Shown here: piece after piece, positions 16,328-25,450 of the stretch
Numbering within the stretch: the first letter of the stretch is position 1
Layout of the letters: every line of letters starts with the position of its first letter
Assembly: GCF_040270295.1 (NCBI RefSeq)
Contig: NZ_JBELOE010000116.1
Length of the DNA stretch: 64,000 bases
Direction: 5' to 3' (one strand)
Source of the DNA: Catenovulum sediminis
GTDB taxonomy: Bacteria; Pseudomonadota; Gammaproteobacteria; Enterobacterales; Alteromonadaceae
Translations under genes and position numbers: made by a program
Notes under the pieces: model-generated
Seen by the model: only the letters and a program-made list of their open reading frames with translations
Database searches by the model: none
Told to the model about the DNA's origin: nothing

Positions 16328-17917
16328 ATGGCAGAGCAAACTTTTCTCAATGAAATCAATAAGCGAAAAACTTTCGCAATCATCTCTCACCCTGATGCAG
16401 GTAAAACGACAATCACCGAAAAAGTGCTTTTATTCGGCAAAGCTTTGCAAAAAGCTGGTACGGTAAAAGGTCGAGGTTCGAATCAGCATGCTAAATCTGA
16501 CTGGATGGAAATGGAAAAAGAACGGGGTATCTCGGTAACCACGTCTGTAATGCAATTTCCGTATCAGGATAAACTGGTCAATTTGTTAGATACGCCAGGT
16601 CACGAAGATTTCTCTGAAGATACTTACCGAACCTTAACCGCGGTAGATTCCTGTTTGATGGTTATTGATGCGGCTAAAGGTGTCGAGGATCGTACTCGTA
16701 AATTAATGGAAGTGACCCGTTTACGGGATACCCCTATCATTACATTTATGAATAAACTGGATCGCGATATACGAGATCCAATGGAATTGCTGGACGAAGT
16801 TGAAACCGAATTAAACATCGCCTGTGCGCCCATAACTTGGCCAATAGGGTGTGGTAAAGCATTTAAAGGTGTATTTCATATCCATCGTAACGAAGCCATT
16901 TTATATCAGTCAGGCCAAGGGCATACAATACAGGATGCTCGTGTCATTCCAGGTTTAGATAACCCAGAGTTGGACAAAGCCATCGGTGATGAATTGGTTG
17001 AAATTTTGCGTGAAGAGTTAGAATTAGTTGTGGGTGCCAGTCACGAATTTGATCAAAATTTGTTTGATAAAGGAGAGTTAACGCCTGTATTTTTTGGCAC
17101 CGCACTTGGCAATTTTGGTGTTGATCATATGTTAGATGGTTTAACTCAGTGGTCTCCGTCTCCTATGCCAAGGCAAACAGATGAAAGAGTGGTTGAAGCA
17201 ACAGATGAAAAATTCAGTGGATTTGTGTTTAAAATTCAAGCCAACATGGATCCTAAACACAGAGACAGGATTGCATTTGTGCGAATCGTTTCCGGTCAAT
17301 ATACACAGGGAATGAAACTGAATCATGTTCGTTTAGGGAAATCTATCAGTATATCGGATGCCGTGACTTTTATGGCCGGCGATCGTGAGAGAGCAGCAAA
17401 TGCTTACGCTGGTGATATTATTGGTTTGCATAATCATGGCACGATACAAATAGGGGATACCTTTACACAAGGTGAAAAGCTTAAATTCACAGGGATCCCG
17501 AACTTTGCGCCAGAATTATTCCGCCGCATTCGATTAAAAGATCCGCTAAAACAAAAACAATTATTAAAAGGTTTGGTGCAATTATCCGAAGAAGGCGCAG
17601 TACAGGTTTTCAGACCTTTTATTAATAATGACTTAATTGTTGGCGCAGTTGGTGTTTTGCAGTTTGATGTCGTTGTCCAAAGACTGAAGTCTGAATATAA
17701 CGTTGATGCAATTTATGAATCGATTAATGTAGCAACAGCCCGTTGGGTCAGCTGTAAAGACGGCAAAAAACTAGACGAGTTCAAACGTAAAGCTGAAGCG
17801 AATTTGGCCCTAGATGGGGGAGAAAACCTCTCATATATTGCCCCAACAATGGTTAATTTAAGTTTAGCTCAAGAACGTTACCCCGATATTGAGTTCCATC
17901 AGACTCGAGAACATTAA
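16328..17917 (+). CDS. prfC: Peptide chain release factor 3
   Basis: 529 residues, matching RF3. The GTPase domain has SHPDAGKTT (P-loop), the ERGISVTTSVMQF switch region, DTPGHEDF, and NKLDR. The C-terminal half carries domain II (FVRIVSGQYTQGMKL) and the RF3 tail. It recycles RF1/RF2 from the ribosome after termination. About 150 bases of non-coding sequence separate it from rimI; argS follows after 11 bases. Confidence 0.97.
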   Translation: MAEQTFLNEINKRKTFAIISHPDAGKTTITEKVLLFGKALQKAGTVKGRGSNQHAKSDWMEMEKERGISVTTSVMQFPYQDKLVNLLDTPGHEDFSEDTYRTLTAVDSCLMVIDAAKGVEDRTRKLMEVTRLRDTPIITFMNKLDRDIRDPMELLDEVETELNIACAPITWPIGCGKAFKGVFHIHRNEAILYQSGQGHTIQDARVIPGLDNPELDKAIGDELVEILREELELVVGASHEFDQNLFDKGELTPVFFGTALGNFGVDHMLDGLTQWSPSPMPRQTDERVVEATDEKFSGFVFKIQANMDPKHRDRIAFVRIVSGQYTQGMKLNHVRLGKSISISDAVTFMAGDRERAANAYAGDIIGLHNHGTIQIGDTFTQGEKLKFTGIPNFAPELFRRIRLKDPLKQKQLLKGLVQLSEEGAVQVFRPFINNDLIVGAVGVLQFDVVVQRLKSEYNVDAIYESINVATARWVSCKDGKKLDEFKRKAEANLALDGGENLSYIAPTMVNLSLAQERYPDIEFHQTREH

Positions 17918-17928
17918 GGCAAAAATAA

Positions 17929-19668
17929 ATGAAGATTAAACAACTTTTAGCTGAAAAAGTTCAAGCTGCGATGTTAGCAGCTGAGATCCCAGAATCATTC
18001 GGCCCACACATTGCGTTGTCTAAACAAGTTAAGTTTGGTGATTATCAGGCAAATGGTGTACTGGGCGCAGCTAAGCACCTAAAAACCAACCCAAGAGCGT
18101 TAGCAGAAAAAGTTGTCCAGCAGCTTGATTTAAATGAGATTGCCAGCAAAATAGAAATTGCGGGTCCAGGTTTTATTAACATATTCTTAAATGAATCTTG
18201 GCTGGCAAAACAGCTAAATATTCATATAGATGATCCTCGTTGTTCGGTCGCGCCCGCAAAAATTAAACAAACTTGTGTTGTCGATTATTCATCACCGAAT
18301 TTAGCAAAAGAAATGCATGTTGGTCATTTACGTTCAACCATCATTGGTGATGCAATTGTTAGGGCGCTTGAATTTCAAGGGCACAATGTGATCCGGCAAA
18401 ATCATATGGGCGACTGGGGCACTCAATTTGGGATGTTAATTGCCCATCTTGAAACTGTCTTAGCTGATCAATCTGTAGCAGAAGTTGCGTTAGCTGACCT
18501 TGAGACATTTTATCGTGAAGCGAAAAAGCGCTTCGATGAAGATAGTGAATTTGCAGACAAGTCGCGCGAATATGTCGTAAAACTCCAATCCGGTGATGCA
18601 CGTTGTGAAGCTTTGTGGAAAGAATTTATCGATATTTCAGTCTCACACAGTGAAGAAGTTTACGAAAAATTAAATGTGACCTTAACGCGAGACGATATCA
18701 AGCCTGAAAGTGCCTATAACGCGATGTTAAATGAAGTTGTTCGCGATTTGAAAGCACAAGGTTTAGCGGTTGAAGATCAAGGCGCGCAAGTTGTGTTTTT
18801 AGAGGAATTAGCCGATAAAGAAGGAAATCCGTCGCCGGTTATCATTCAAAAGTCGGGTGGGGGCTTTTTATACGCAACTACAGACTTGGCTGCGCTAAAA
18901 TATCGTGGCCAGACTCTGCAAGCGGATCGCAATTTGTATTTTATCGATGCCCGTCAATCGCTGCATATGCAGCAAGTCTTTACTATTGCGCGTAAAGCTG
19001 GTTATGTAACTGAAGATATGAGCTTAGAGCATCACCCATTTGGCACCATGATGGGCAGTGATGGTAAACCTTTTAAAACACGCTCAGGTGGCACTGTTAA
19101 GTTAGTTGAGTTGCTAGATGAAGCTATCGCCAGAGCAAAAACGCTAATCGCTGAACGTTCGACAGATTTATCAGAGTCAGAGCAAAATGATATCGCGCGT
19201 AAAGTCGGTATTGGTGCGGTTAAATTTGCTGATTTATCCAAACACCGCAGCAGTGACTATATCTTTAACTGGGATAGCATGTTGAGCTTTGAAGGGGCAA
19301 CAGCGCCTTATTTGCAATATGCTTATACCCGTATTCGTTCTATCTTCACAAAAGCGGGTATTGACGAGAAAGCGATAGATTCTGAAATATTATTAAAAAT
19401 GGCGCAAGAAAGAGCGCTTGCTCTAAAGCTCATGCAGTTTGAAGATACTTTAGAGCAAGTTTGTTTAGAAGCGCAACCTCATCTAATGTGTTTGTATTTA
19501 TACGAGCTGGCGAGTTTATTCATGACCTTCTATGAAGCTTGTCCAATTCTTAAACCAGATGTTACAGAAAATGACAAAAAGAGCCGATTAGCACTTAGCC
19601 GTTGGACCGCTAAAGTAATGCGTACCGGTTTACATCTTTTAGGTATCGAAACCAACGAAAGAATGTAG
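17929..19668 (+). CDS. argS: Arginyl-tRNA synthetase
   Basis: 579 residues, close to the usual length. It has the N-terminal Arg-tRNA-synthetase domain (about 1-85), the HIGH-type motif HVGHLRSTIIGD, then MMGSDGKPFKTRSGGTV at the KMSKS region. The C-terminal anticodon-binding (DALR) domain has YLYELASLFMTFYEACPIL. It charges tRNA-Arg. It probably shares a transcript with prfC; no clear terminator follows. Confidence 0.97.
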   Translation: MKIKQLLAEKVQAAMLAAEIPESFGPHIALSKQVKFGDYQANGVLGAAKHLKTNPRALAEKVVQQLDLNEIASKIEIAGPGFINIFLNESWLAKQLNIHIDDPRCSVAPAKIKQTCVVDYSSPNLAKEMHVGHLRSTIIGDAIVRALEFQGHNVIRQNHMGDWGTQFGMLIAHLETVLADQSVAEVALADLETFYREAKKRFDEDSEFADKSREYVVKLQSGDARCEALWKEFIDISVSHSEEVYEKLNVTLTRDDIKPESAYNAMLNEVVRDLKAQGLAVEDQGAQVVFLEELADKEGNPSPVIIQKSGGGFLYATTDLAALKYRGQTLQADRNLYFIDARQSLHMQQVFTIARKAGYVTEDMSLEHHPFGTMMGSDGKPFKTRSGGTVKLVELLDEAIARAKTLIAERSTDLSESEQNDIARKVGIGAVKFADLSKHRSSDYIFNWDSMLSFEGATAPYLQYAYTRIRSIFTKAGIDEKAIDSEILLKMAQERALALKLMQFEDTLEQVCLEAQPHLMCLYLYELASLFMTFYEACPILKPDVTENDKKSRLALSRWTAKVMRTGLHLLGIETNERM

Positions 19669-20286
19669 TCTATAAAAATACTAGCAGTGTGTTGATCTTT
19701 ATAACCGAGGCAACAAAAGTGCGATATAAGTGCGGTATAAAGGTCGATGCATATGCTAGAGAGATTCATATTTGTGTCTTTTTAGCCATAAACTCACTGC
19801 TCCTACCATCTAGAATTTTTATTTTCGTTATTACAAAAACAAATATTAATCTGTAACAAGGTGTTTAAACCTAATCGTTTTAGAAAACTATTTTGTTGAA
19901 TCAAAATATCTTTTTAATAACTAAAAGATTTACAATTGGTGGTTTTTAGTACAAAAAACACATTTATGTTAATCTGAGTGAAGAAAATAGCTAAAATATT
20001 ACGTATTTATATAAAATTCTTTGCAATCTACTATGTACTTTAGCTAAGATTTAACGGCGTCTATATAAAGTGAGATTTGAACTAGGATCTTTTAGTGCTA
20101 GATACTAGATTAAACAAATCTCCAACAAGTAAGCGGCTCGGTTGACAGTCTGATACATTTGGTAGAAGATTCGTTATTGTTTTATTAATAAACAGTACGG
20201 AAATTATTTTCACGGTGATGTTATCAACCGTCCACCACAGCTAAGTAAGTTCCAAACAATTTTAATTATTGGGAATCGTGTCAAAG
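19669..20286. other. Long AT-rich non-coding stretch before the TonB2-like cluster
   Basis: About 620 bases with no convincing gene on either strand and no strong terminator hairpin. A TTGACA at 20142-20147 has only a weak -10 candidate (TAGAAG, 15-base spacer). I could not find a Fur-box-like palindrome by eye. It presumably holds the promoter and leader of the downstream six-gene operon. Confidence 0.6.
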
Positions 20287-21048
20287 ATGATAAAGAGCAA
20301 AAAACTCGCTTCTGCAGTTGCTGTTGCATGTGCTATGTCACTGTCTTCAGTAGCTTCAGCAGACCAGGTTGAAAACCTGCATAAAGAAGAGCGTGCTATT
20401 CATGATGCAGCAGTTAAATCTCAGAAACGTGTTGATTCAATGTTTGAACAGTCTCTGGATTTGCTAAGTGAATACCGCCAAGTAGTTGACGAAACAGACA
20501 ACTTACGCGTATACAACGATCACGTGCAAAAATTGGTTAACAACCAAGAAAAGATGATTGCTTCCTTACAGAATCAAATTGACAGCATTGAAGACACCAA
20601 AAAAGGTGTTGTGCCTTTAATGTACAAGATGTTAGATGCACTTGAGAAATTCATAGAGCTGGATATTCCAGTTGAAGTTGAAGCACGTAAAGAGCGTGTA
20701 GAGCGTATCCGCGAATTAATGAGTGAACCAAATATCACAACCTCTGAGCGTTATCGCCAAGTGTTAGAAGCTTATCAAATCGAAAATGATTACGGTTCGG
20801 CTATATCTGCTTACCAAGGTAAATTGAACGATATGACAGTTGATATGGTGCATATCGGTCGTGTTGCTTTATTAGCTCAGTCTTTAGACCTTAAAAAAGC
20901 ATGGGTTTGGGACAATACTGCACGTGATTGGGTTCAGTTAGGTGAAGAATATAATAAACCAGTTACAAAAGTAATTCGTATGGCGAAGAAACAGGTTGCA
21001 CCTGACTTGATTGAAGTGCCAGTGTTTGCAGCGGAGAGTGCAGAATAA
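20287..21048 (+). CDS. DUF3450 periplasmic coiled-coil protein of a TonB2-like cluster
   Basis: 253 residues from the ATG at 20287; an in-frame TTG at 20269 is less likely. A signal peptide (about residues 1-26, ending VASA) is followed by a long coiled coil (about 30-110, with VQKLVNNQEKMIASLQNQI) and ERVERIRELMSEPNITTSERYRQVLEAY, typical of DUF3450. In Vibrio and Alteromonadales this gene accompanies ttpC-exbB2-exbD2-tonB2. Its exact role in the TonB complex is not known to me. It overlaps ttpC by one base. Confidence 0.88.
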   Translation: MIKSKKLASAVAVACAMSLSSVASADQVENLHKEERAIHDAAVKSQKRVDSMFEQSLDLLSEYRQVVDETDNLRVYNDHVQKLVNNQEKMIASLQNQIDSIEDTKKGVVPLMYKMLDALEKFIELDIPVEVEARKERVERIRELMSEPNITTSERYRQVLEAYQIENDYGSAISAYQGKLNDMTVDMVHIGRVALLAQSLDLKKAWVWDNTARDWVQLGEEYNKPVTKVIRMAKKQVAPDLIEVPVFAAESAE

Positions 21049-22409
21049 TGAGACATTTAAAAACAATTCTAACTGCTTCAGCGATTGCTTTAACGTCAAT
21101 GTCGTTTGGCTCTTATGCCAACACAGCCGCGTTGGACCAGTTACTTAACGAAGTAAAAAGTAACCGTGTTTCTGAAGCTAAAATAAACAAACAACGTGAA
21201 GCAGAATTTCGTGCTGCACGAGATCAAAAACAAGCTTTACTTAACAAAGCGAAAAAAGAATTAGCTGATGAGCAAGCGCGTCAAAAACGCTTACAGCAAA
21301 CATTCGCAGATAACGAAAATCGAATCACCGATAAAACTAAAGAGCTTGATGATGCGAAAGGCACATTAGGTGAAATGTTTGGTGTTGTGCGTCAAGCATC
21401 AGGTGAAACAGTTGGACGAATCGCAACATCTATCGTCAGTGCTCAACCTGAATATGCAAACCGTACTGAACTTTTAGCTAAGTTAGCGGAAGCAAAAGAA
21501 CTACCTAAACTAAATGAACTTGAAGAGCTTTGGTTTGCGTTACAAACTGAAATGACTGAGTCAGCAAAAGTTGTTAAGTTCGACGCAAGTGTTGTTGGTT
21601 TAGATGGTTCAGAGTCAATGCAAACAGTGACTCGAGTGGGTACGTTCAACTTACTAGGTGAAGACAAGTACTTAAAGTTCAACTCAGAAAGCGATCAAAT
21701 CGAACCTCTAGGTCGTCAGCCTGAAAGCCACATGGTTGCCTCTGTTGCTGATTTTAACAGTACAACTTCTGGTTTCGCTGGTTTATACCTAGATCCATCT
21801 CGTGGTGCGATTCTTGATATTTTCAAGCAAAAAGCAACTATGATGGAACGCTATCATCAGGGTGGTTTACCAGGTTATGTGATTACAGTTGTATTACTAA
21901 TCGGTGCGCTTATCTCTCTTGAACGCTTTATCACATTAACTGTTGTGGGTGCGAAGATTAAGTCTCAGCTTAAAAACTTACAAAGCCCAAGCCAGAAAAA
22001 TCCACTTGGCCGCATCTTAAGTGTTTATGATTCTAACAAAAGCGTAGACACTGAAACATTAGAGCTAAAATTGGATGAAGCTATCTTGCGCGAAACACCA
22101 AGTATTGAACGTGGTGTAAACGTAATCAAGATTTTAGCAGCAATCGCGCCTTTATTAGGTCTACTAGGTACAGTTACAGGTATGATTGGTACTTTCCAAT
22201 CGATTACATTGTTCGGTACAGGTGACCCGAAAATTATGGCCGGCGATATCTCAATGGCATTGGTAACGACTGCACAAGGTCTAATTGCAGCACTACCTCT
22301 AATTTTCTTACACAGCATCACGGCTGCTAAGAGTAAGTCAATTGTCCATGTACTTGAAGAACAAAGTGCAGGCATTGTAGCTTCTCACGCGGAGAAGGAG
22401 CGAGCATAA
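21048..22409 (+). CDS. ttpC: TtpC-like MotA/TolQ/ExbB proton-channel protein with periplasmic coiled-coil domain
   Basis: 453 residues. A signal peptide (to about residue 24) precedes a charged coiled coil (about 40-110) and a periplasmic domain. Then comes the ExbB/TolQ module at about 270-450: a membrane helix GYVITVVLLIGALISLERF, and the paired helices with LAAIAPLLGLLGTVTGMIGTF and ALVTTAQGLIAALPLIFLHS. This architecture matches TtpC, the additional component of the Vibrio TonB2 system. It begins on the last base of the DUF3450 gene. Confidence 0.9.
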   Translation: MRHLKTILTASAIALTSMSFGSYANTAALDQLLNEVKSNRVSEAKINKQREAEFRAARDQKQALLNKAKKELADEQARQKRLQQTFADNENRITDKTKELDDAKGTLGEMFGVVRQASGETVGRIATSIVSAQPEYANRTELLAKLAEAKELPKLNELEELWFALQTEMTESAKVVKFDASVVGLDGSESMQTVTRVGTFNLLGEDKYLKFNSESDQIEPLGRQPESHMVASVADFNSTTSGFAGLYLDPSRGAILDIFKQKATMMERYHQGGLPGYVITVVLLIGALISLERFITLTVVGAKIKSQLKNLQSPSQKNPLGRILSVYDSNKSVDTETLELKLDEAILRETPSIERGVNVIKILAAIAPLLGLLGTVTGMIGTFQSITLFGTGDPKIMAGDISMALVTTAQGLIAALPLIFLHSITAAKSKSIVHVLEEQSAGIVASHAEKERA

Positions 22410-22410
22410 G

Positions 22411-22935
22411 ATGTTATACCTGATAGAACTTTGGGAAACTGTCAGGGGATTTATATCAACCGGGGGCGACGTATTATGGATCGTCTTCGGGGTGCTAGCT
22501 GTCATGTGGATTTTAATGATTGAACGATATTGGTTCATGTTTATAGAATTTCCAAAACTTCGAAAAAATATTATCGAACGTTGGGATTCACGTGAAGATA
22601 CGACTTCCTGGTATGCACACAGAGTGCGAGATGCCTGGATTTCTGAAGCATCAGAATTGCTGAACGCCAGAATTCTTTTGATTAAAACCCTAGTGGCAGT
22701 CTGTCCTTTAATCGGTTTGTTCGGCACAGTAACAGGTATGATTTCAGTTTTTGAAACCATGGCTGTCTCTGGAACGGGTAACCCTCGCTTAATGGCATCG
22801 GGTATTTCCATGGCAACAATACCTACAATGGCAGGTATGGTTGCGGCGCTTTCTGGGGTTTTCTTTAGCTCTAGAATTGAAACACGCGTTCGAGTGGAAG
22901 TGGAAAAGTTAGTGGATAGTTTGCCACATCATTAG
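22411..22935 (+). CDS. exbB: ExbB (MotA/TolQ/ExbB proton channel), TonB2 type
   Basis: 174 residues, short as usual for ExbB2. It has a first membrane helix near residues 15-35 (GGDVLWIVFGVLAVMWILMI), and LVAVCPLIGLFGTVTGMISVF and GISMATIPTMAGMVAALSG as the two channel helices. With ExbD it forms the proton-driven motor that energises TonB. AAGGAG precedes the ATG within the end of ttpC. Confidence 0.95.
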   Translation: MLYLIELWETVRGFISTGGDVLWIVFGVLAVMWILMIERYWFMFIEFPKLRKNIIERWDSREDTTSWYAHRVRDAWISEASELLNARILLIKTLVAVCPLIGLFGTVTGMISVFETMAVSGTGNPRLMASGISMATIPTMAGMVAALSGVFFSSRIETRVRVEVEKLVDSLPHH

Positions 22936-22946
22936 AGAGAATTATT

Positions 22947-23345
22947 ATGGCACGTAGACATCGCCGAGAAGAAGAAGATGCAGCGATTGACATGACGCCG
23001 ATGCTAGACATCGTATTCATCATGTTGATCTTCTTTATCGTAACGACCTCTTTCGTAAAGGAAGCGGGTATAGAAGTAAATAAACCAGAAGCTAGCCAGT
23101 CTAAATCTGAGCCTAAAGCGAATATCTTTATCGCAATTAACGAAAATGGTGATATTTGGATGGACAAGCGTATGGTTGACGTTGAACGTGTACAAGCTAA
23201 CCTTGAGAAAATGTTAGCCGAGCAGTCAACTGATACTGTAATTGTACAGGCTGACAAAGAGGCGAAACATGGCAAAGTAATGAAAGTCATGGATCAAATC
23301 AAAGCGGCTGGTATAGATAAAATCGTAGTTGCGGGGAAAAAGTAA
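22947..23345 (+). CDS. exbD: ExbD/TolR biopolymer transport protein
   Basis: 132 residues. A basic, acidic N-tail (ARRHRREEEDAAID) leads into one membrane helix beginning MTPMLDIVFIMLIFFIVTTSF, where the Asp of MLD is the conserved proton-relay residue. A periplasmic TolR-like domain follows (TVIVQADKEAKHGKVMKVMD). It is 11 bases after exbB. Confidence 0.96.
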   Translation: MARRHRREEEDAAIDMTPMLDIVFIMLIFFIVTTSFVKEAGIEVNKPEASQSKSEPKANIFIAINENGDIWMDKRMVDVERVQANLEKMLAEQSTDTVIVQADKEAKHGKVMKVMDQIKAAGIDKIVVAGKK

Positions 23346-23346
23346 T

Positions 23347-23961
23347 ATGATCCGCCTACTGTTATCCATACCAATAGGCATCGCGATAACATTCGGCCTG
23401 TTTGTTCTAATGGCAGAATTAATTGCCAACAATCAGAGAGGGCCTGAAGCAGGTGAAGAGGCCCCTCGAATTGATATCGTGATGCAGAAGCCGTCGGATT
23501 CTGTTCAACAAAGAACTAGAACGCCGCCACCGCCGCCACCGCCGCCTCAGTCTCCGCCTCCGCCGCAACAGGCAGAGCCAGATACAACTAAGGCAGATGC
23601 TGGTGGTATTAACTTAGATGTTCCTAACGTTAGTACCGGTGGAGTTGATGTCGGTCTTGGTGACATAAGTGGCGCCATGATGAAAGATGGTGACGCGACA
23701 CCAATAGTCCGGATTGAACCTCGTTACCCTGCTCAGGCAGCGCGAGATGGAATTGAAGGCTGGGTTGAACTAAGCTTTACAATTGATGAAGTCGGTGGCG
23801 TCATCGATGTGGAAGTTCTCAACTCAGAACCTCGACGTATATTTGACCGTGAGGCGAAAAAAGCGTTGGGTAAATGGAAATACAAACCAAAAATTGTTGA
23901 TGGAAAACCAGTCAAACAGCCGGGTCTAACGGTTAGATTGGATTTCTCTCTAGCAAAATAA
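23347..23961 (+). CDS. tonB: TonB energy-transducing protein
   Basis: 204 residues from the ATG at 23347, which directly follows the exbD stop. It has an N-terminal membrane anchor (IRLLLSIPIGIAITFGLFVL), a Pro-rich linker (about residues 57-80, TPPPPPPPPQSPPPP), and a TonB C-terminal domain (about 115-204) with RIEPRYPAQAARDGIEGWVE and RIFDREAKKALGKWKYKP. It links the ExbBD motor to outer-membrane receptors; which receptors cannot be read here, but the THI-regulated one in this window is a candidate client. Confidence 0.96.
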   Translation: MIRLLLSIPIGIAITFGLFVLMAELIANNQRGPEAGEEAPRIDIVMQKPSDSVQQRTRTPPPPPPPPQSPPPPQQAEPDTTKADAGGINLDVPNVSTGGVDVGLGDISGAMMKDGDATPIVRIEPRYPAQAARDGIEGWVELSFTIDEVGGVIDVEVLNSEPRRIFDREAKKALGKWKYKPKIVDGKPVKQPGLTVRLDFSLAK

Positions 23962-23986
23962 GGTTGTTTTTCACTCAATTGAAGAA

Positions 23987-24014
23987 GGTTAGCTTACCCT
24001 TCAGTAGGCTAACC
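23987..24014 (+). other. Intercistronic stem-loop between tonB and the TPR gene
   Basis: GGTTAGCTTAC (23987-23997) pairs with GTAGGCTAACC (24004-24014), 11 bp with one wobble and a six-base loop. It ends three bases before the GGAG ribosome site of the next gene and lacks a T-run. It may protect mRNA ends or tune expression of the last gene. Confidence 0.6.
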
Positions 24015-24025
24015 CCGGAGACAGT

Positions 24026-25300
24026 ATGAAACTCTCACGATTGATTTTATCCGCTGTTTTAGTCGGTAGTAGTTTATCGGCCGTAGTTATGCCGTTAGAC
24101 GTAGCTGCTAAAACTTTGGAAGAAAGAAAAAAGGAAAGACCTGTAGAGGTCATGTCCGAAAGAGTCGGTAAAAAAGTTGCGGAAGCAATAGACATGATGA
24201 CAGGCGGTGAAGATGGTGAGAACAAAGCACCTTTGCCAGATGTCATCAAAATGCTTGAAGATATTGACGTCAAAAAAGAGTTTGACAAGGCGTTTTTATC
24301 TCAATTGACCGGTAAATTGTATGCGCAAGAAGGCGAATACAAAAAGGCGATTGAAAAAATCAAGTATGCTGCCGATTTGGATGTATTAAGCTGGGATGAC
24401 CAAGCAGGTGTGCTAAAACTTTTGGCTGTATTAAGCTTGCAGGAAGAGAAATACCAAAATGCTATAGATTACTATAACAAATGGTATGGCTTTACTGAGA
24501 AGCACGACCCTCAAGTATATACACATAAAGCTTTGAGTTATTATCAGTTGAAAAATTATGCTAAAACAGTTGAACAAGCTGATTTAGCAATTAAGTACGC
24601 AGATGAGCCAAAAGCAGATGCTTATCAGTTGAAAATGTCAGCTTATGTAGATACTAAAAACTACAAGAAAGCGGTTGATGTTTGTATTGCTGCGTTGCAG
24701 TACTTCCCAGAAGATAAAAAATGGTGGGTTCCACTTGCTCAATTTTATCTAATGGAAGAAGATTATGCGCGCGCTTTATCAACGTTTGAGTTATCTGAAA
24801 TGCAAGGGTTTTTAAACAAGCCTGCACATTACACAACTTTGGCGCAATTATATTCAATGTATGGTATTCCGTATAAAGCGGCTAAGACAATGGAAAAGCA
24901 TATTGACTCAGGGTTAATCGAGAAAAACGCGAAAAACCTGTCAGTAACTGCTAACTACTATCACCAAGCATCTGATTATAAGAAAGCGGCGCAAACTTAT
25001 TTAGCTGCCGCAAAGTTGAGCGAAGATCCTGAACACTATAGAAAATCAGGTGATTTGTTGGCCATCGCGGAAGACTATAAAGGTGCTATTGATGCCTACG
25101 AGAAAGCCATTGATTTCGGCAGCGAAAAGCTTGCTCAAATTAAGGTTTCGTTAATAGAAGCTCATTTTTACTTGGGTAACTATAAAAAAGCGTATCAATA
25201 TGCCAAAGAAAGTTTGCAATCAAAACAGCACAAGCGTATGGCGCAAGGCTGGATTGGCTATATAAAAGATACAGCACAGCGTAAAAACGTATCTATATAA
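24026..25300 (+). CDS. TPR-repeat periplasmic protein of the TonB2-like cluster
   Basis: 424 residues. A signal peptide (MKLSRLILSAVLVGSSLSAV..., cut near residue 28) is followed by helical TPR repeats over about residues 85-420. Examples are LYAQEGEYKKAIEKIKYAADL, broken here as KLYAQEGEYKKAIEKIKYA, and LAIAEDYKGAIDAYEKAID. A periplasmic TPR protein closes equivalent loci in Vibrio and Alteromonadales. GGAGA precedes the ATG. A strong terminator follows, ending the operon. Confidence 0.88.
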   Translation: MKLSRLILSAVLVGSSLSAVVMPLDVAAKTLEERKKERPVEVMSERVGKKVAEAIDMMTGGEDGENKAPLPDVIKMLEDIDVKKEFDKAFLSQLTGKLYAQEGEYKKAIEKIKYAADLDVLSWDDQAGVLKLLAVLSLQEEKYQNAIDYYNKWYGFTEKHDPQVYTHKALSYYQLKNYAKTVEQADLAIKYADEPKADAYQLKMSAYVDTKNYKKAVDVCIAALQYFPEDKKWWVPLAQFYLMEEDYARALSTFELSEMQGFLNKPAHYTTLAQLYSMYGIPYKAAKTMEKHIDSGLIEKNAKNLSVTANYYHQASDYKKAAQTYLAAAKLSEDPEHYRKSGDLLAIAEDYKGAIDAYEKAIDFGSEKLAQIKVSLIEAHFYLGNYKKAYQYAKESLQSKQHKRMAQGWIGYIKDTAQRKNVSI

Positions 25301-25324
25301 CTTTCTACTTTTATCAGTGATTTG

Positions 25325-25350
25325 AAAAAGGAGCGCAAGCTCCTTTTTTT
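25325..25350 (+). terminator. Rho-independent terminator of the TonB2-like operon
   Basis: Stem GGAGC/GCTCC with a GCAA loop, extended by A-T pairs and followed by seven T. Confidence 0.93.
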
Positions 25351-25450
25351 ATGCACAAAAAAGTTTTTCTTAATGCGGAATTTTTGAAATATATTCTGCA
25401 TCATTCGGGTCATCTAAGGGAATTAAAATATTCTAATAGGACATTTTTAT

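Noticed and set aside
20142..20168. TTGACA...TAGAAG as promoter of the TonB2-like operon
   Set aside because: Spacer of 15 and a poor -10; kept only as a remark.
25351..25450. ECF-type or sigma-70 promoter for the RiPP precursor
   Set aside because: GGAATTT and TATTCT-like pieces exist, but no spacing fits well enough to call a site.
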